Part shown: one piece after another, positions 1-6,969 of the stretch
Position numbering within the stretch: the first letter of the stretch is position 1
Layout of the letters: the number at the start of each line of letters is the position of its first letter
NCBI GenBank assembly: GCA_023416195.1
Contig: JAEZID010000191.1
Location: forward strand, 1-16,101
DNA from: Pseudomonadota bacterium
GTDB lineage: Bacteria > Pseudomonadota > Alphaproteobacteria > Azospirillales > Azospirillaceae
Direction of reading: 5' to 3'
DNA length: 16,101 nt
Program-made: the position numbers and the translations under genes
The notes under the pieces: generated by a model
Told to the model about the DNA's origin: nothing
Databases searched by the model: none
What the model saw: the letters and a program-made list of their open reading frames with translations, nothing else

Positions 1-685
1 TGTCCGACAGGTCCTTGGCGTCCACGCCGGCCGGAGCCTTCGCCGCCGGAGCGGCGGCGGCCGGGGCCGGAGCGGCGGCGGGAGCGGGCGCCGCGGACGG
101 CTGGGCCGCCGGACGCGCGCCGCCGCCGACCTTGGCGGCTTCGATGTCGGCCTTGACGATGCGGCCGTTCGGGCCGGAGCCCTTGACCGCATTCAAGTCA
201 ATTCCCGCCTGTTCGGCCAGACGACGGGCCAACGGGCTGGCGAACACGCGGTTCCCGCCACCGTGGGCCGGGGCCGCTGCCGGAGCGGCCGCGGCCTTCG
301 GAGCCACGGCCTGATCGGCCGGCGGAGCGCCCGCGCCCTGGCTGCCGTAACCGCCGGTCCCGGCGGTAGCGGGAGCTTGGGCGGTAGCTTGGGCCGGGGC
401 GGGGGCCGGAGCCGCCGCCTTGTCCAGCGCGCTGGCATCCTCGCCCTCTTCCAGCAGGATGGCGATGGGGGTGTTCACCGCCACGCCCTGCGTCCCGTCC
501 TGGACGAGGATCTTGCCGATGCGGCCTTCGTCCACCGCCTCGACTTCCATGGTCGCCTTGTCGGTCTCGATCTCGGCGAGCACGTCGCCGGACTTGACCT
601 CATCGCCCTCCTTCTTCAGCCACTTCGCGAGGTTGCCCTCGGTCATGGTCGGCGAGAGGGCGGGCATCAGGATCTGAATGGTCAT
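1..685 (-). CDS. pdhC: Pyruvate dehydrogenase E2, dihydrolipoamide acetyltransferase (partial, N-terminal part)
   Basis: E2 core of pyruvate dehydrogenase: it takes the acetyl group from E1 on a swinging lipoyl arm and passes it to CoA. The 228 visible residues show one lipoyl domain (about 1-80) with the lipoylated lysine at K43 in an ETDKA motif. An Ala/Pro-rich linker follows (about 88-143), then a peripheral subunit-binding domain (about 146-184, with the GPNGRI loop) that docks E1 or E3, then a second Ala/Pro linker. The catalytic acetyltransferase domain lies beyond the left edge. The ATG at 685 has a GGAGGG ribosome site seven bases upstream and sits 13 bases after the pdhB stop, so the two genes are surely cotranscribed. 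A 2-oxoglutarate or branched-chain E2 is unlikely next to this pdhA and pdhB. The gene is cut by the window edge, not visibly broken. Confidence 0.96.
   Translation of the reverse strand, partial: MTIQILMPALSPTMTEGNLAKWLKKEGDEVKSGDVLAEIETDKATMEVEAVDEGRIGKILVQDGTQGVAVNTPIAILLEEGEDASALDKAAAPAPAPAQATAQAPATAGTGGYGSQGAGAPPADQAVAPKAAAAPAAAPAHGGGNRVFASPLARRLAEQAGIDLNAVKGSGPNGRIVKADIEAAKVGGGARPAAQPSAAPAPAAAPAPAAAAPAAKAPAGVDAKDLSD
522..601 (-). repeat. Lipoyl-domain DNA repeat, copy in pdhC
   Basis: These 80 bases match 1933-2012 in pdhB with one mismatch (545 versus 1956), including a 56-base exact run at 546-601. They encode the core of the lipoyl domain around the lipoylated lysine. The match includes third codon positions, more than protein conservation alone would need, although strong GC codon bias contributes. 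Confidence 0.9.
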
Positions 686-698
686 GGGCTCGCCCTCC

Positions 699-2096
699 TC
701 ACGCGCGGTAGCAGGCTTTTTTCGCCGCGTCGGCGATGCGCTCCGGCGACGGCAGGACCAGCTTTTCCAGGTTCGCCGCGTAGGGCATCGGCACGTCGAG
801 GCCGTTCACGCGGATCACCGGCGCGTCCAGGTAGTCGAAGGCGTGCTCCATCATCAGCGCCGACAGCTCGGACCCGATGCTGCACGTCGGCCACGCCTCT
901 TCCACGGTCACCAGACGGTTGGTCTTCTTGACCGAGTTGACGATGGTCTCGGTGTCGAGCGGACGGATCGTGCGCAGGTCGATGACCTCGGCGCTGATGC
1001 CCTCCTTCTCCAGAAGTTCGGCGGCGGCGAGCGCGTAGCTGACCATCAGCGAATGCGCGGTGATCGTCACGTCCGTGCCGGCGCGGCGGATCTTGGCGCG
1101 GCCGATGGGAACGATGAAGTCCTCGCTCTCCGGAACCTCGAAGCTCTGGCCGTAGAGAATCTCGTTCTCCAGGAAGATGACCGGGTTCGGGTCGCGGATC
1201 GCCGACTTCATCAGGCCCTTGAAGTCCGACGCCGAATAGGGGGCGACGACCTTCAGGCCCGGAACGCTGGCGTACCAGGGCGTGAAGTCCTGGCTGTGCT
1301 GGGCGGCCACGCGGGCGGCGGCGCCGTTCGGGCCGCGGAACACGATGGGGCAGCCCATCTGGCCGCCGGACATGTACAGCGTCTTGGCGGCGGAGTTCAC
1401 GATGTGGTCGATCGCCTGCATGGCGAAGTTGAACGTCATGAACTCGACGATCGGGCGCAGCCCCTTGAAGGCGGCGCCGACGCCCAGGCCGGCGAAGCCG
1501 TATTCGGTGATCGGCGTGTCGATGACGCGGTCCGGGCCGAATTCCTGAAGCAGGTTCTGCGAGACCTTGTAGGCGCCCTGGTACTGCGCGACTTCCTCGC
1601 CCATCAGGAAGACGGTCGGGTCGCGGCGCATCTCCTCGGCCATGGCGTCGCGCAGCGCCTCGCGGACGGTCTTCTTGACCGTCTTGTCGAAGAACTTGTC
1701 CTCGTCCGAGGCCGGCGGAGCGGCGGCCGGGCCCTTGGCCGGGCCGGTCGGCAGCGTGGCGTCGGGGCGCTGGCCGCTGTCCTTGACCACCGGCTGGGCG
1801 GCGGTCTTGGGCGATGACTCCTCGATGGTCGACAGGTTGGTCGTGGCGTCCTCGCCATCGCCCAGGATCACGGCGATGGGGGTGTTCACGGCCACGTTCT
1901 CGGTGCCCTCGGCCACCAGGATCTTGCCGAGACGGCCTTCGTCCACCGCCTCGACCTCCATGGTCGCCTTGTCGGTCTCGATCTCGGCGAGCACGTCGCC
2001 GGACTTGACCTCGTCACCCTCTTTCTTGACCCATTTCGCCAGCTTGCCCTCGGTCATGGTGGGCGACAGCGCCGGCATCAGCACTTCGATCGGCAT
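699..2096 (-). CDS. pdhB: Pyruvate dehydrogenase E1 component, beta subunit, with N-terminal lipoyl domain
   Basis: Beta half of the thiamine-diphosphate-dependent E1, which decarboxylates pyruvate and reductively acetylates lipoate. The 465-residue protein is about 130 longer than plain E1-beta because it starts with a lipoyl domain (about 1-80, lipoyl lysine K43) and an Ala/Pro/Ser linker (about 81-135). The E1-beta body follows, with the MGEEVAQYQGAYK segment (about 165-177) holding the thiamine-binding glutamate, and an AAQHSQ segment with H267, matching the conserved active-site histidine. A lipoyl domain fused to E1-beta is known in alphaproteobacteria. The start has GGAGG seven bases upstream. 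The gap from pdhA is 94 bases and contains two TTCGAA palindromes. The lipoyl-coding DNA is almost identical to that of pdhC. The identification is firm. Confidence 0.98.
   Translation of the reverse strand: MPIEVLMPALSPTMTEGKLAKWVKKEGDEVKSGDVLAEIETDKATMEVEAVDEGRLGKILVAEGTENVAVNTPIAVILGDGEDATTNLSTIEESSPKTAAQPVVKDSGQRPDATLPTGPAKGPAAAPPASDEDKFFDKTVKKTVREALRDAMAEEMRRDPTVFLMGEEVAQYQGAYKVSQNLLQEFGPDRVIDTPITEYGFAGLGVGAAFKGLRPIVEFMTFNFAMQAIDHIVNSAAKTLYMSGGQMGCPIVFRGPNGAAARVAAQHSQDFTPWYASVPGLKVVAPYSASDFKGLMKSAIRDPNPVIFLENEILYGQSFEVPESEDFIVPIGRAKIRRAGTDVTITAHSLMVSYALAAAELLEKEGISAEVIDLRTIRPLDTETIVNSVKKTNRLVTVEEAWPTCSIGSELSALMMEHAFDYLDAPVIRVNGLDVPMPYAANLEKLVLPSPERIADAAKKACYRA
1933..2012 (-). repeat. Lipoyl-domain DNA repeat, copy in pdhB
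   Basis: Partner of 522-601 in the same orientation, 1,411 bases away, with a single mismatch at 1956. The exact part is 1957-2012. The flanking lipoyl sequence is clearly more diverged. Confidence 0.9.
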
Positions 2097-2190
2097 TCCT
2101 CAACCTCCGGCGGCGCGCAGGTCCTCGGGCGTTCGAATGTTGGTAGGTTCGAAGCCCGGCCTCGACGCCGCTCCCGCTTATGCGTTGTCG

Positions 2191-3207
2191 TCAGGCTTCG
2201 ACCAGAACGTCGGTCCACAGCTCCGAAGGATCGGGCTCCGGGCTCTGCTGGGCGAACTCCGCGGATTCGGTCACGATGGCCTTCACCTCGCGGTCGATCT
2301 CCTTCAGCTGATCCTCCGTCACGAAGGCGCCGTCGAGCATGACCTTCTTCAGCTTGTCGATCGGATCGGACTCGCTCCGCATCTTCTCGACCTCTTCCTT
2401 GGTCCGGTACTTGGCCGGGTCCGACATGGAATGGCCGCGATAGCGGTAGGTCTTCATTTCCAGGATGACCGGGCCGTTGCCGGCGCGGATGTATTCCACC
2501 CACTGGTCGGCGGCGGCGCGGACCTCCTGCACGTCCATGCCGTTCACCTGGACGCCCGGAATGCCGTAGGCGGAGCCGCGCTGGAACAGCTCGCCGGCGG
2601 CGGCGCGCTCCTGCGAGGTGCCCATGGCGTACTTGTTGTTCTCGATCACGTAGAGCACCGGCAGCTTCCACAGAGCCGCCATGTTGAAGCTCTCGTAAAC
2701 CTGCCCCTGGTTGATGGCGCCGTCGCCGCAATACACGGCCGACAGACCGTCGTCCTTCCTGTACTTGTGCGCGAAGGCGAGGCCGGTGCCGATCGGCACC
2801 TGGGCGCCGACGATGCCGTGGCCGCCGTAGAAGTTCTTCTCGCGGCTGAACATGTGCATCGAGCCGCCCTTGCCCTTGGAGTAGCCTCCACGGCGGCCGG
2901 TCAGCTCGGCCATCACGCCCTTGGCGTCCATGCCGCAGGCCAGCATGTGCCCATGGTCGCGATAGCTGGTGATGACGTCATCACCCTCCTTCAGGGCGGC
3001 CTGCACGCCCACCACCACGGCCTCCTGGCCGATGTAGAGGTGGCAGAAGCCGCCGATCAGGCCCATGCCGTACAGCTGGCCCGCCTTCTCCTCGAAGCGG
3101 CGGATCAGCAGCATTTCGCGGTAGTACTTGAGCAGTTCCTCGGCCGAAGCGGCCTGCTTCGGAGCGGAGTCCGTCTGCGCCTTCGGACGGCGTCGTGACG
3201 CGGCCAT
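2191..3207 (-). CDS. pdhA: Pyruvate dehydrogenase E1 component, alpha subunit
   Basis: Alpha half of the E1 heterotetramer, which binds thiamine diphosphate and decarboxylates pyruvate. At 338 residues it has the usual length. The thiamine/Mg motif runs from GDG (161-163) to NN (190-191) with the expected spacing. Other family signatures are SYRDHGHMLACG (about 81-92), the GGSMHMF region (about 114-120) and YRYRGHSMSDPAKYR (about 254-268), the active-site loop that is phosphorylated in mitochondrial enzymes. The frame stays open 36 codons upstream, but I chose the ATG at 3207 because GGGAGG (3212-3217) lies four bases before it and homologues begin here. pdhB follows in the same direction and ftsB lies 172 bases upstream. 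A promoter candidate sits at 3307-3335. The identification is firm. Confidence 0.98.
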   Translation of the reverse strand: MAASRRRPKAQTDSAPKQAASAEELLKYYREMLLIRRFEEKAGQLYGMGLIGGFCHLYIGQEAVVVGVQAALKEGDDVITSYRDHGHMLACGMDAKGVMAELTGRRGGYSKGKGGSMHMFSREKNFYGGHGIVGAQVPIGTGLAFAHKYRKDDGLSAVYCGDGAINQGQVYESFNMAALWKLPVLYVIENNKYAMGTSQERAAAGELFQRGSAYGIPGVQVNGMDVQEVRAAADQWVEYIRAGNGPVILEMKTYRYRGHSMSDPAKYRTKEEVEKMRSESDPIDKLKKVMLDGAFVTEDQLKEIDREVKAIVTESAEFAQQSPEPDPSELWTDVLVEA

Positions 3208-3211
3208 GTTT

Positions 3212-3217
3212 CCTCCC
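3212..3217 (-). promoter_or_regulatory. Ribosome binding site that fixes the pdhA start
   Basis: On the minus strand this reads GGGAGG, four bases before the ATG at 3207. It supports the 338-residue product over the longer open frame reaching to 3315. Confidence 0.85.
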
Positions 3218-3306
3218 AGGTTCAAGCGGCGACGGCATGCGAACAGCCGGCGCGGCGACACGTTACGAGAGAATACCCCCTCGCACCGGAAGCGGATATG
3301 GCGCGC

Positions 3307-3335
3307 ACAGTACACGACCGGCGCGAGCTTCGCAA
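3307..3335 (-). promoter_or_regulatory. Candidate sigma-70-type promoter for pdhA
   Basis: On the minus strand TTGCGA (3330-3335) and TACTGT (3307-3312) are separated by exactly 17 bases. The element lies in the ftsB-pdhA gap and would give a leader of roughly 95 bases. The -10 box is a weak match, as is common in alphaproteobacteria. This is inference from pattern only; read-through from ftsB is also possible because I see no clear terminator after ftsB. Confidence 0.45.
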
Positions 3336-3379
3336 ATGCTTGTTTTTTATAGCGAAATTGGTCGTTAACCGGCTTTCAG

Positions 3380-3769
3380 TTAATTCACTGATCTGGGCTG
3401 CTTCTCAGCGCTAGTATCATCGTGCTCATACACCGGCGGAAGAGCGATGATGACATCCCGCTGCCCCGAAAGGTTCAGCATCTGGCGCGCGCGCTCGTCC
3501 AGCATGTCGGGATCCAGATGATCGCCGCGCATCAGTTGAGCGCGCCGATCCATGCGCTCACGCTCCGCCTTCACCTGGCTCAACACCGTCTCGGCGGTCA
3601 CGATCTCGCCCTGGAGATGCTTCATGGCAATCAGGCCGCGATCGCCCTGCACGGCGTAATAGACGAAATAGGCGACAACACACGCACCGATGGCCGGGCC
3701 GATGGCTTGGCGAAGAGCGCTTTTTGCGGCCCGTTTCAACGAGTCGGTGAGGTTCGAGAGCATGGTCAT
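3380..3769 (-). CDS. ftsB: FtsB/DivIC-type septum formation initiator protein
   Basis: Small bitopic division protein that bridges FtsL and FtsQ in the divisome. The 129-residue reading has a basic N-terminus (about 1-17), one membrane segment (about 18-38, ending near YFVYYAVQ) and a periplasmic coiled coil (about 45-85). The family's C-terminal motif follows: DHLDPDMLDERARQMLNL (about 89-106). The DPDMLDERAR block just upstream of pdhA is typical of alphaproteobacteria, where ftsB often sits between eno and the pdh genes; here eno is not next door. The frame is open 32 codons further upstream. I chose the ATG at 3769 (ATG at 3763 is equally possible) because the membrane segment then has a normal offset. 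No good ribosome site decides between them. Family call is firm; start is uncertain. Confidence 0.88.
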   Translation of the reverse strand: MTMLSNLTDSLKRAAKSALRQAIGPAIGACVVAYFVYYAVQGDRGLIAMKHLQGEIVTAETVLSQVKAERERMDRRAQLMRGDHLDPDMLDERARQMLNLSGQRDVIIALPPVYEHDDTSAEKQPRSVN

Positions 3770-3971
3770 GGGGGCGATGGAATCACAGGGGATCCCTTCG
3801 GTCAAACGAAAAAGAGGCATATCAAAAGTCGCCAGCGACTCGAGGTTTTCGGGGCACACGGTCATAGAACCGGAACGTTTTTAGCCCCACCCCCATCCAT
3901 TGGGCATTCCGCATAATCGTGCCGCTATGGATGGAATAGGTTGCGGCGAACGCGTGTTAAGGGGGGCACTG

Positions 3972-3997
3972 CCGCGACCGCAGGCCCGTGGTCGCGG
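3972..3997 (+). other. Perfect 8-bp hairpin in the leader of the small lipoprotein gene
   Basis: CCGCGACC (3972-3979) pairs with GGTCGCGG (3990-3997) across a 10-base loop. It ends about 11 bases before the ribosome site of the gene at 4025 and is not followed by a T-run, so it looks more like a leader structure than a terminator. It lies in the 255-base divergent gap between ftsB and that gene, where I could not place a convincing promoter on either strand. Confidence 0.55.
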
Positions 3998-4024
3998 ATG
4001 CGTAACATGGAAGGGAGACACTCC

Positions 4025-4303
4025 ATGCGAAGCAAGCTATGGCTCGCCGCCCTGCCGGCGCTGCTTCTCGGCGTCACGGCGTGCAACGAGCAGTCGGCCA
4101 AGAACGACGGCGGTCAGCGCAACACCTCCACGGCCGAACGGCCGCAGACCACCCCGCCCCCGCCGGCCGGCACCCCCGGTCAGAACTCCTCGGGCGCGTC
4201 CGGCACCGCCCCCTCCGCCACCCCGGCCCCCGGCAGCACCGCACCGGGCGGCGCGACCTCCGGCGGCGCAGCCGGCGGCGGTGGCAGCACCAACAGCCAA
4301 TAG
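4025..4303 (+). CDS. Small Pro/Gly/Ser/Thr-rich lipoprotein, function unknown
   Basis: A 92-residue product. It begins with a basic n-region (MRSK) and a hydrophobic stretch (LWLAALPALLLGVTA), then a lipobox ending in C20, so it should be exported, lipidated and anchored to a membrane. The rest is low-complexity: charged and polar to about residue 45, then almost entirely Pro, Ala, Gly, Ser and Thr, ending GGGGSTNSQ. It looks disordered, like a spacer or surface tether rather than an enzyme. The frame opens 28 codons earlier, but the ATG at 4025 has AGGGAG about eight bases upstream and puts the signal peptide at the N-terminus. It is divergent from ftsB and convergent with yciA, with a hairpin terminator between. 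No family recognised. Coding status is supported by the signal peptide and ribosome site. Confidence 0.75.
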   Translation: MRSKLWLAALPALLLGVTACNEQSAKNDGGQRNTSTAERPQTTPPPPAGTPGQNSSGASGTAPSATPAPGSTAPGGATSGGAAGGGGSTNSQ

Positions 4304-4315
4304 CCGTGCCAGACA

Positions 4316-4346
4316 GGGGCCGGGCGCGACGCCCGCCCCTTCTTCG
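4316..4346 (+). terminator. GC-rich hairpin terminator between the convergent small lipoprotein gene and yciA
   Basis: GGGGCCGGGCG (4316-4326) pairs with CGCCCGCCCC (4330-4339) around a CGA loop with one bulged C, followed by TTCTTC. It lies 12 bases after the lipoprotein stop and before the yciA stop. The T-tract is poor, so function is inferred. Confidence 0.55.
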
Positions 4347-4364
4347 CCCTTACTCCGGCGGGCC

Positions 4365-4760
4365 TTACTCTGGCGGAACGTCCCGCGGCTTGCGATCCTC
4401 GCCGATGGCGACGTAGGTGAAGACACCCTCGGTCACCTTGATCGCCTCGTCCCCGTGCCTCGGCCGCTTCACCCAGGTTTCCACCCGCACGCGGATCGAG
4501 GTGCGGCCGACCTTCTCCACATGGGCGAAGCAGCTCACCTCGTCGCCGACGATGACCGGCTTGTGGAAGGTCATCGCTTCGATCCCCACCGTCGCCACGC
4601 GCCCGCCGGCCCGCCGCAGGGCGACCACGCCCCCGGCCAAATCCATCTGCGCCAGAAGCCAGCCGCCGAAGATGTCGCCGTTCGGGTTGGTGTCGGCCGG
4701 CATGGCGATGGTGCGCAGCGCGGGGCCGGCGTTCAGCTCCTTGGGCGTGACGTCGTTCAT
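4365..4760 (-). CDS. yciA: YciA-type hotdog-fold acyl-CoA thioesterase
   Basis: Cytosolic thioesterase that hydrolyses a broad range of acyl-CoAs to free acid and CoA. The 131-residue length matches E. coli and Haemophilus YciA almost exactly. The N-terminal block LRTIAMPADTNPNGDIFGGW (15-34) is the family signature. D40 in the following LAQMD motif aligns with the catalytic aspartate D44 of Haemophilus YciA. The WVKRP segment and VFTYVAI near the C-terminus also match, as does the final KPRDVPPE. The ATG at 4760 has an ideal GGAGG ribosome site four bases upstream. The gene is transcribed alone: convergent with the small lipoprotein gene and divergent from parE across 107 bases. Confident in the family; the physiological substrate cannot be read from sequence. 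Confidence 0.95.
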   Translation of the reverse strand: MNDVTPKELNAGPALRTIAMPADTNPNGDIFGGWLLAQMDLAGGVVALRRAGGRVATVGIEAMTFHKPVIVGDEVSCFAHVEKVGRTSIRVRVETWVKRPRHGDEAIKVTEGVFTYVAIGEDRKPRDVPPE

Positions 4761-4800
4761 GGTTCCTCCGAGAGCGAAAAATCCCAGCGCAAAATCTTGT

Positions 4801-4846
4801 GTCAGGGGTATATAAGGCCCACTGCATGCGCTTGCGCACCCCTGAC
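4801..4846. promoter_or_regulatory. Inverted repeat in the yciA-parE divergent gap
   Basis: GTCAGGGGT (4801-4809) and ACCCCTGAC (4838-4846) are perfect 9-bp inverted arms, 28 bases apart. A second small palindrome, TGCGC-TT-GCGCA (4827-4838), lies between. The right arm falls in the -35/-10 spacer of the proposed parE promoter, so a protein bound to the arms could control parE. No specific regulator recognised. Confidence 0.5.
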
Positions 4847-4860
4847 GAAATTCCTATAAA
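4832..4860 (+). promoter_or_regulatory. Strong sigma-70-type promoter for parE, predicting a leaderless mRNA
   Basis: TTGCGC (4832-4837) and TATAAA (4855-4860) are separated by exactly 17 bases. Seven bases on from the -10 box falls at 4867-4868, which is the A of the parE ATG. The bases before the ATG contain no good ribosome site, consistent with a leaderless transcript. Pattern-based inference. Confidence 0.6.
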
Positions 4861-4867
4861 TGGGGCC

Positions 4868-6856
4868 ATGAGCGATCTTTTCGAGAACACGGCGCGCAAG
4901 GCCGAGACCTATTCCGCCCAGGACATCGAGGTTCTGGAGGGGCTTGAGCCTGTCCGGCGCCGGCCGGGCATGTACATCGGCGGCACCGACGACCGGGCGC
5001 TGCACCACCTCGTCGCCGAGGTGCTGGACAACGCCATGGACGAGGCGGTGGCCGGACACGCCAGCCGCATCGACCTGGAACTGGCCGCCGACGGCACGGT
5101 GACCGTGCGCGACAACGGGCGCGGCATCCCCGTGGACGATCATCCGAAATACCCCGGCAAGTCGGCGCTGGAGGTGATCCTCACCACGCTGCACTCGGGC
5201 GGCAAGTTCTCCAACAAGGTCTACCAGACCTCGGGCGGCCTGCACGGCGTCGGCCTGTCGGTGGTGAACGCCCTGTCCGACCGGCTGACGGTGGAGGTCG
5301 CGCGCGACCGCCAGCTGTTCATCCAGAACTACAGCCGTGGCCTGCCGCAGGGACCGCTGTCCAAGCAGGGCACCGTGAACCGGCGCGGCACGACCATCCG
5401 CTTCCACGCCGACCCCGAGATCTTCGGCGAGGCCGCCCGTTTCGAGCCGCACCGCCTGTACCGGCTGGCGCGCTCCAAGGCGTACCTGTTCCGTGGCGTG
5501 GAGATCCGCTGGAGCTGCGACCCGTCGCTGCTGTCCCCCGACTCGACCACCCCGGTGTCCGAGACGCTGCACTTCCCCGGCGGCCTGCTCGACTACCTTA
5601 ACGGCGCGCTGAAGGACCGCAAGACGCTGACCCCCACCCCCTTCGCGGGCTCGCTGGACTTCCCGAACGGACAGGGCCGCGTGGAATGGGCCGTCGCCTG
5701 GCCGGAGGACGAGGAAGGCTTCTCGCACACCTACTGCAACACGGTGCCCACGCCCCAGGGCGGCACGCACGAGGCGGGCTTGCGCACCGCCCTGACACGC
5801 GGCCTGAAGGGCTATGGCGAGCTGACCAACAACAAGCGCGCCGGCCAGATCACCGCCGACGACGTGATGGGCGAGGCGTGCATCCTCCTGTCCGTCTTCA
5901 TCCGCGAACCGCATTTCCAGGGTCAGACCAAGGAGAAGCTGGTCACCGCGGAGGCTCAGCGCCTCGTCGACTCCGCGGTGAAGGACCACTTCGACCACTG
6001 GCTGTCCGGCAATCCGTCCTCCTCCAACGTGCTGCTCGAACGCCTGATCGAAAAGGCGGAGGAGCGCGCCAAGCGCAAGCAGTCCAAGGAGCTGGGCCGC
6101 AAGTCCGCGACCCGCCGCCTGCGTCTGCCCGGCAAGCTCGCCGACTGTTCGCGCAATTCGCCGGAGGGCACGGAAATCTTCCTGGTCGAGGGCGACTCGG
6201 CCGGTGGTTCCGCCAAGCAGGCGCGCAACCGCGAGACCCAGGCCATCCTGCCCCTGCGCGGCAAGATCCTGAACGTCGCCTCCGCCTCCGCCGACAAGAT
6301 GAAGGCGAACCAGGAGCTGAACGACCTCGTCCAGGCGCTCGGCTGCGGCACGGGGAAGGACTTCTCCAGCGACAAGCTGCGTTACGAGCGCGTCATCATC
6401 ATGACCGACGCGGACGTGGACGGCGCACACATCGCCTCGCTGCTGATGACCTTCTTCTACCGCGAGATGGCCGGCCTCATCCAGAACGGCCACCTGTATC
6501 TCGCGCTGCCCCCGCTCTACCGCATCAGCCACGGCGCCAAGTCCGTCTACGCGCGCGACGACGCGCACAAGGACGAGCTGATGGGCAAGATGTTCAAGGG
6601 CAAGAAGGTGGAGATCAGCCGCTTCAAGGGCCTCGGCGAGATGATGCCGGCGCAACTGCGCGACACGACCATGGATCCGGGCAAGCGCACCCTGCTCCGC
6701 GTCGTCGTTCCCAACGCCGCCGACCCGGAGGAGAAGGAAGAGTTCGAGGCCACCAAGCTCCGCGTCGAGGAATTGATGGGCCGCCGCCCCGAACTGCGCT
6801 TCCAGTTCATCCAGGAAAACGCCAAATTCGTCCGCGTGGACGACATCGACGTGTGA
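4868..6856 (+). CDS. parE: DNA topoisomerase IV subunit B
   Basis: ATPase subunit of topoisomerase IV, which with ParC unlinks replicated chromosomes. The 662 residues show the full type-II layout. The GHKL ATPase comes first, with E51 and N55 in EVLDNAMDEA, RDNGRGIP (81-88), and the lid GGLHGVGLSVVNALS (123-137). The transducer follows (about 230-400). The Toprim domain has E441 in LVEGDSAGG and the metal-binding aspartates D514, D516 and D518 in TDADVDG. RFKGLGEMMPAQLRDTTMDP (585-604) and the ending FQFIQENAKFV favour ParE over GyrB. The frame is open to 4799, but ATG 4868 gives the natural N-terminus and places the start right after a promoter. parC is not adjacent. No lesion or missing residue seen. 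Confidence 0.95.
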   Translation: MSDLFENTARKAETYSAQDIEVLEGLEPVRRRPGMYIGGTDDRALHHLVAEVLDNAMDEAVAGHASRIDLELAADGTVTVRDNGRGIPVDDHPKYPGKSALEVILTTLHSGGKFSNKVYQTSGGLHGVGLSVVNALSDRLTVEVARDRQLFIQNYSRGLPQGPLSKQGTVNRRGTTIRFHADPEIFGEAARFEPHRLYRLARSKAYLFRGVEIRWSCDPSLLSPDSTTPVSETLHFPGGLLDYLNGALKDRKTLTPTPFAGSLDFPNGQGRVEWAVAWPEDEEGFSHTYCNTVPTPQGGTHEAGLRTALTRGLKGYGELTNNKRAGQITADDVMGEACILLSVFIREPHFQGQTKEKLVTAEAQRLVDSAVKDHFDHWLSGNPSSSNVLLERLIEKAEERAKRKQSKELGRKSATRRLRLPGKLADCSRNSPEGTEIFLVEGDSAGGSAKQARNRETQAILPLRGKILNVASASADKMKANQELNDLVQALGCGTGKDFSSDKLRYERVIIMTDADVDGAHIASLLMTFFYREMAGLIQNGHLYLALPPLYRISHGAKSVYARDDAHKDELMGKMFKGKKVEISRFKGLGEMMPAQLRDTTMDPGKRTLLRVVVPNAADPEEKEEFEATKLRVEELMGRRPELRFQFIQENAKFVRVDDIDV

Positions 6857-6867
6857 CGGTGCGCTCC

Positions 6868-6898
6868 CCTCTCCCGCCCGGACTTCGCGCGGGAGAGG
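6868..6898 (+). terminator. Hairpin after parE
   Basis: CCTCTCCCGC (6868-6877) and GCGGGAGAGG (6889-6898) form a perfect 10-bp stem with an 11-base loop, 11 bases after the parE stop. No T-run follows, so it may act as a Rho-linked 3' stabiliser, or be a copy of a short dispersed palindrome, rather than a classical terminator. Confidence 0.55.
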
Positions 6899-6969
6899 CA
6901 CCCTCCTTGCCGAAGCCCCGCTCGCGCTCCATCCTTTCCCTGTGGTCGCAACGACAGTCGGGCGTTTCC

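Noticed and set aside
678..3198. Long plus-strand open frames opposite pdhA and pdhB
   Set aside because: Their products are Arg/His/Gly/Val-rich shadow sequence with no domain, while the minus strand carries clear PDH genes with ribosome sites.
3208..3315. N-terminal extension of pdhA by 36 codons
   Set aside because: It is Arg/Cys-rich, unlike any E1-alpha, and contains the GGGAGG ribosome site and the upstream region expected for the true start at 3207.
4797..4815. TATATAA at 4809-4815 as the main parE promoter
   Set aside because: No acceptable -35 box lies 16-18 bases upstream (AGCGCA there); the TTGCGC/TATAAA pair further down is much better.
4802..6901. 699-codon open frame on the minus strand opposite parE
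   Set aside because: It mirrors parE codons and its translation is a His/Arg/Ala/Gly/Val-rich sequence typical of antisense shadows in high-GC DNA; parE on the other strand is unmistakable.
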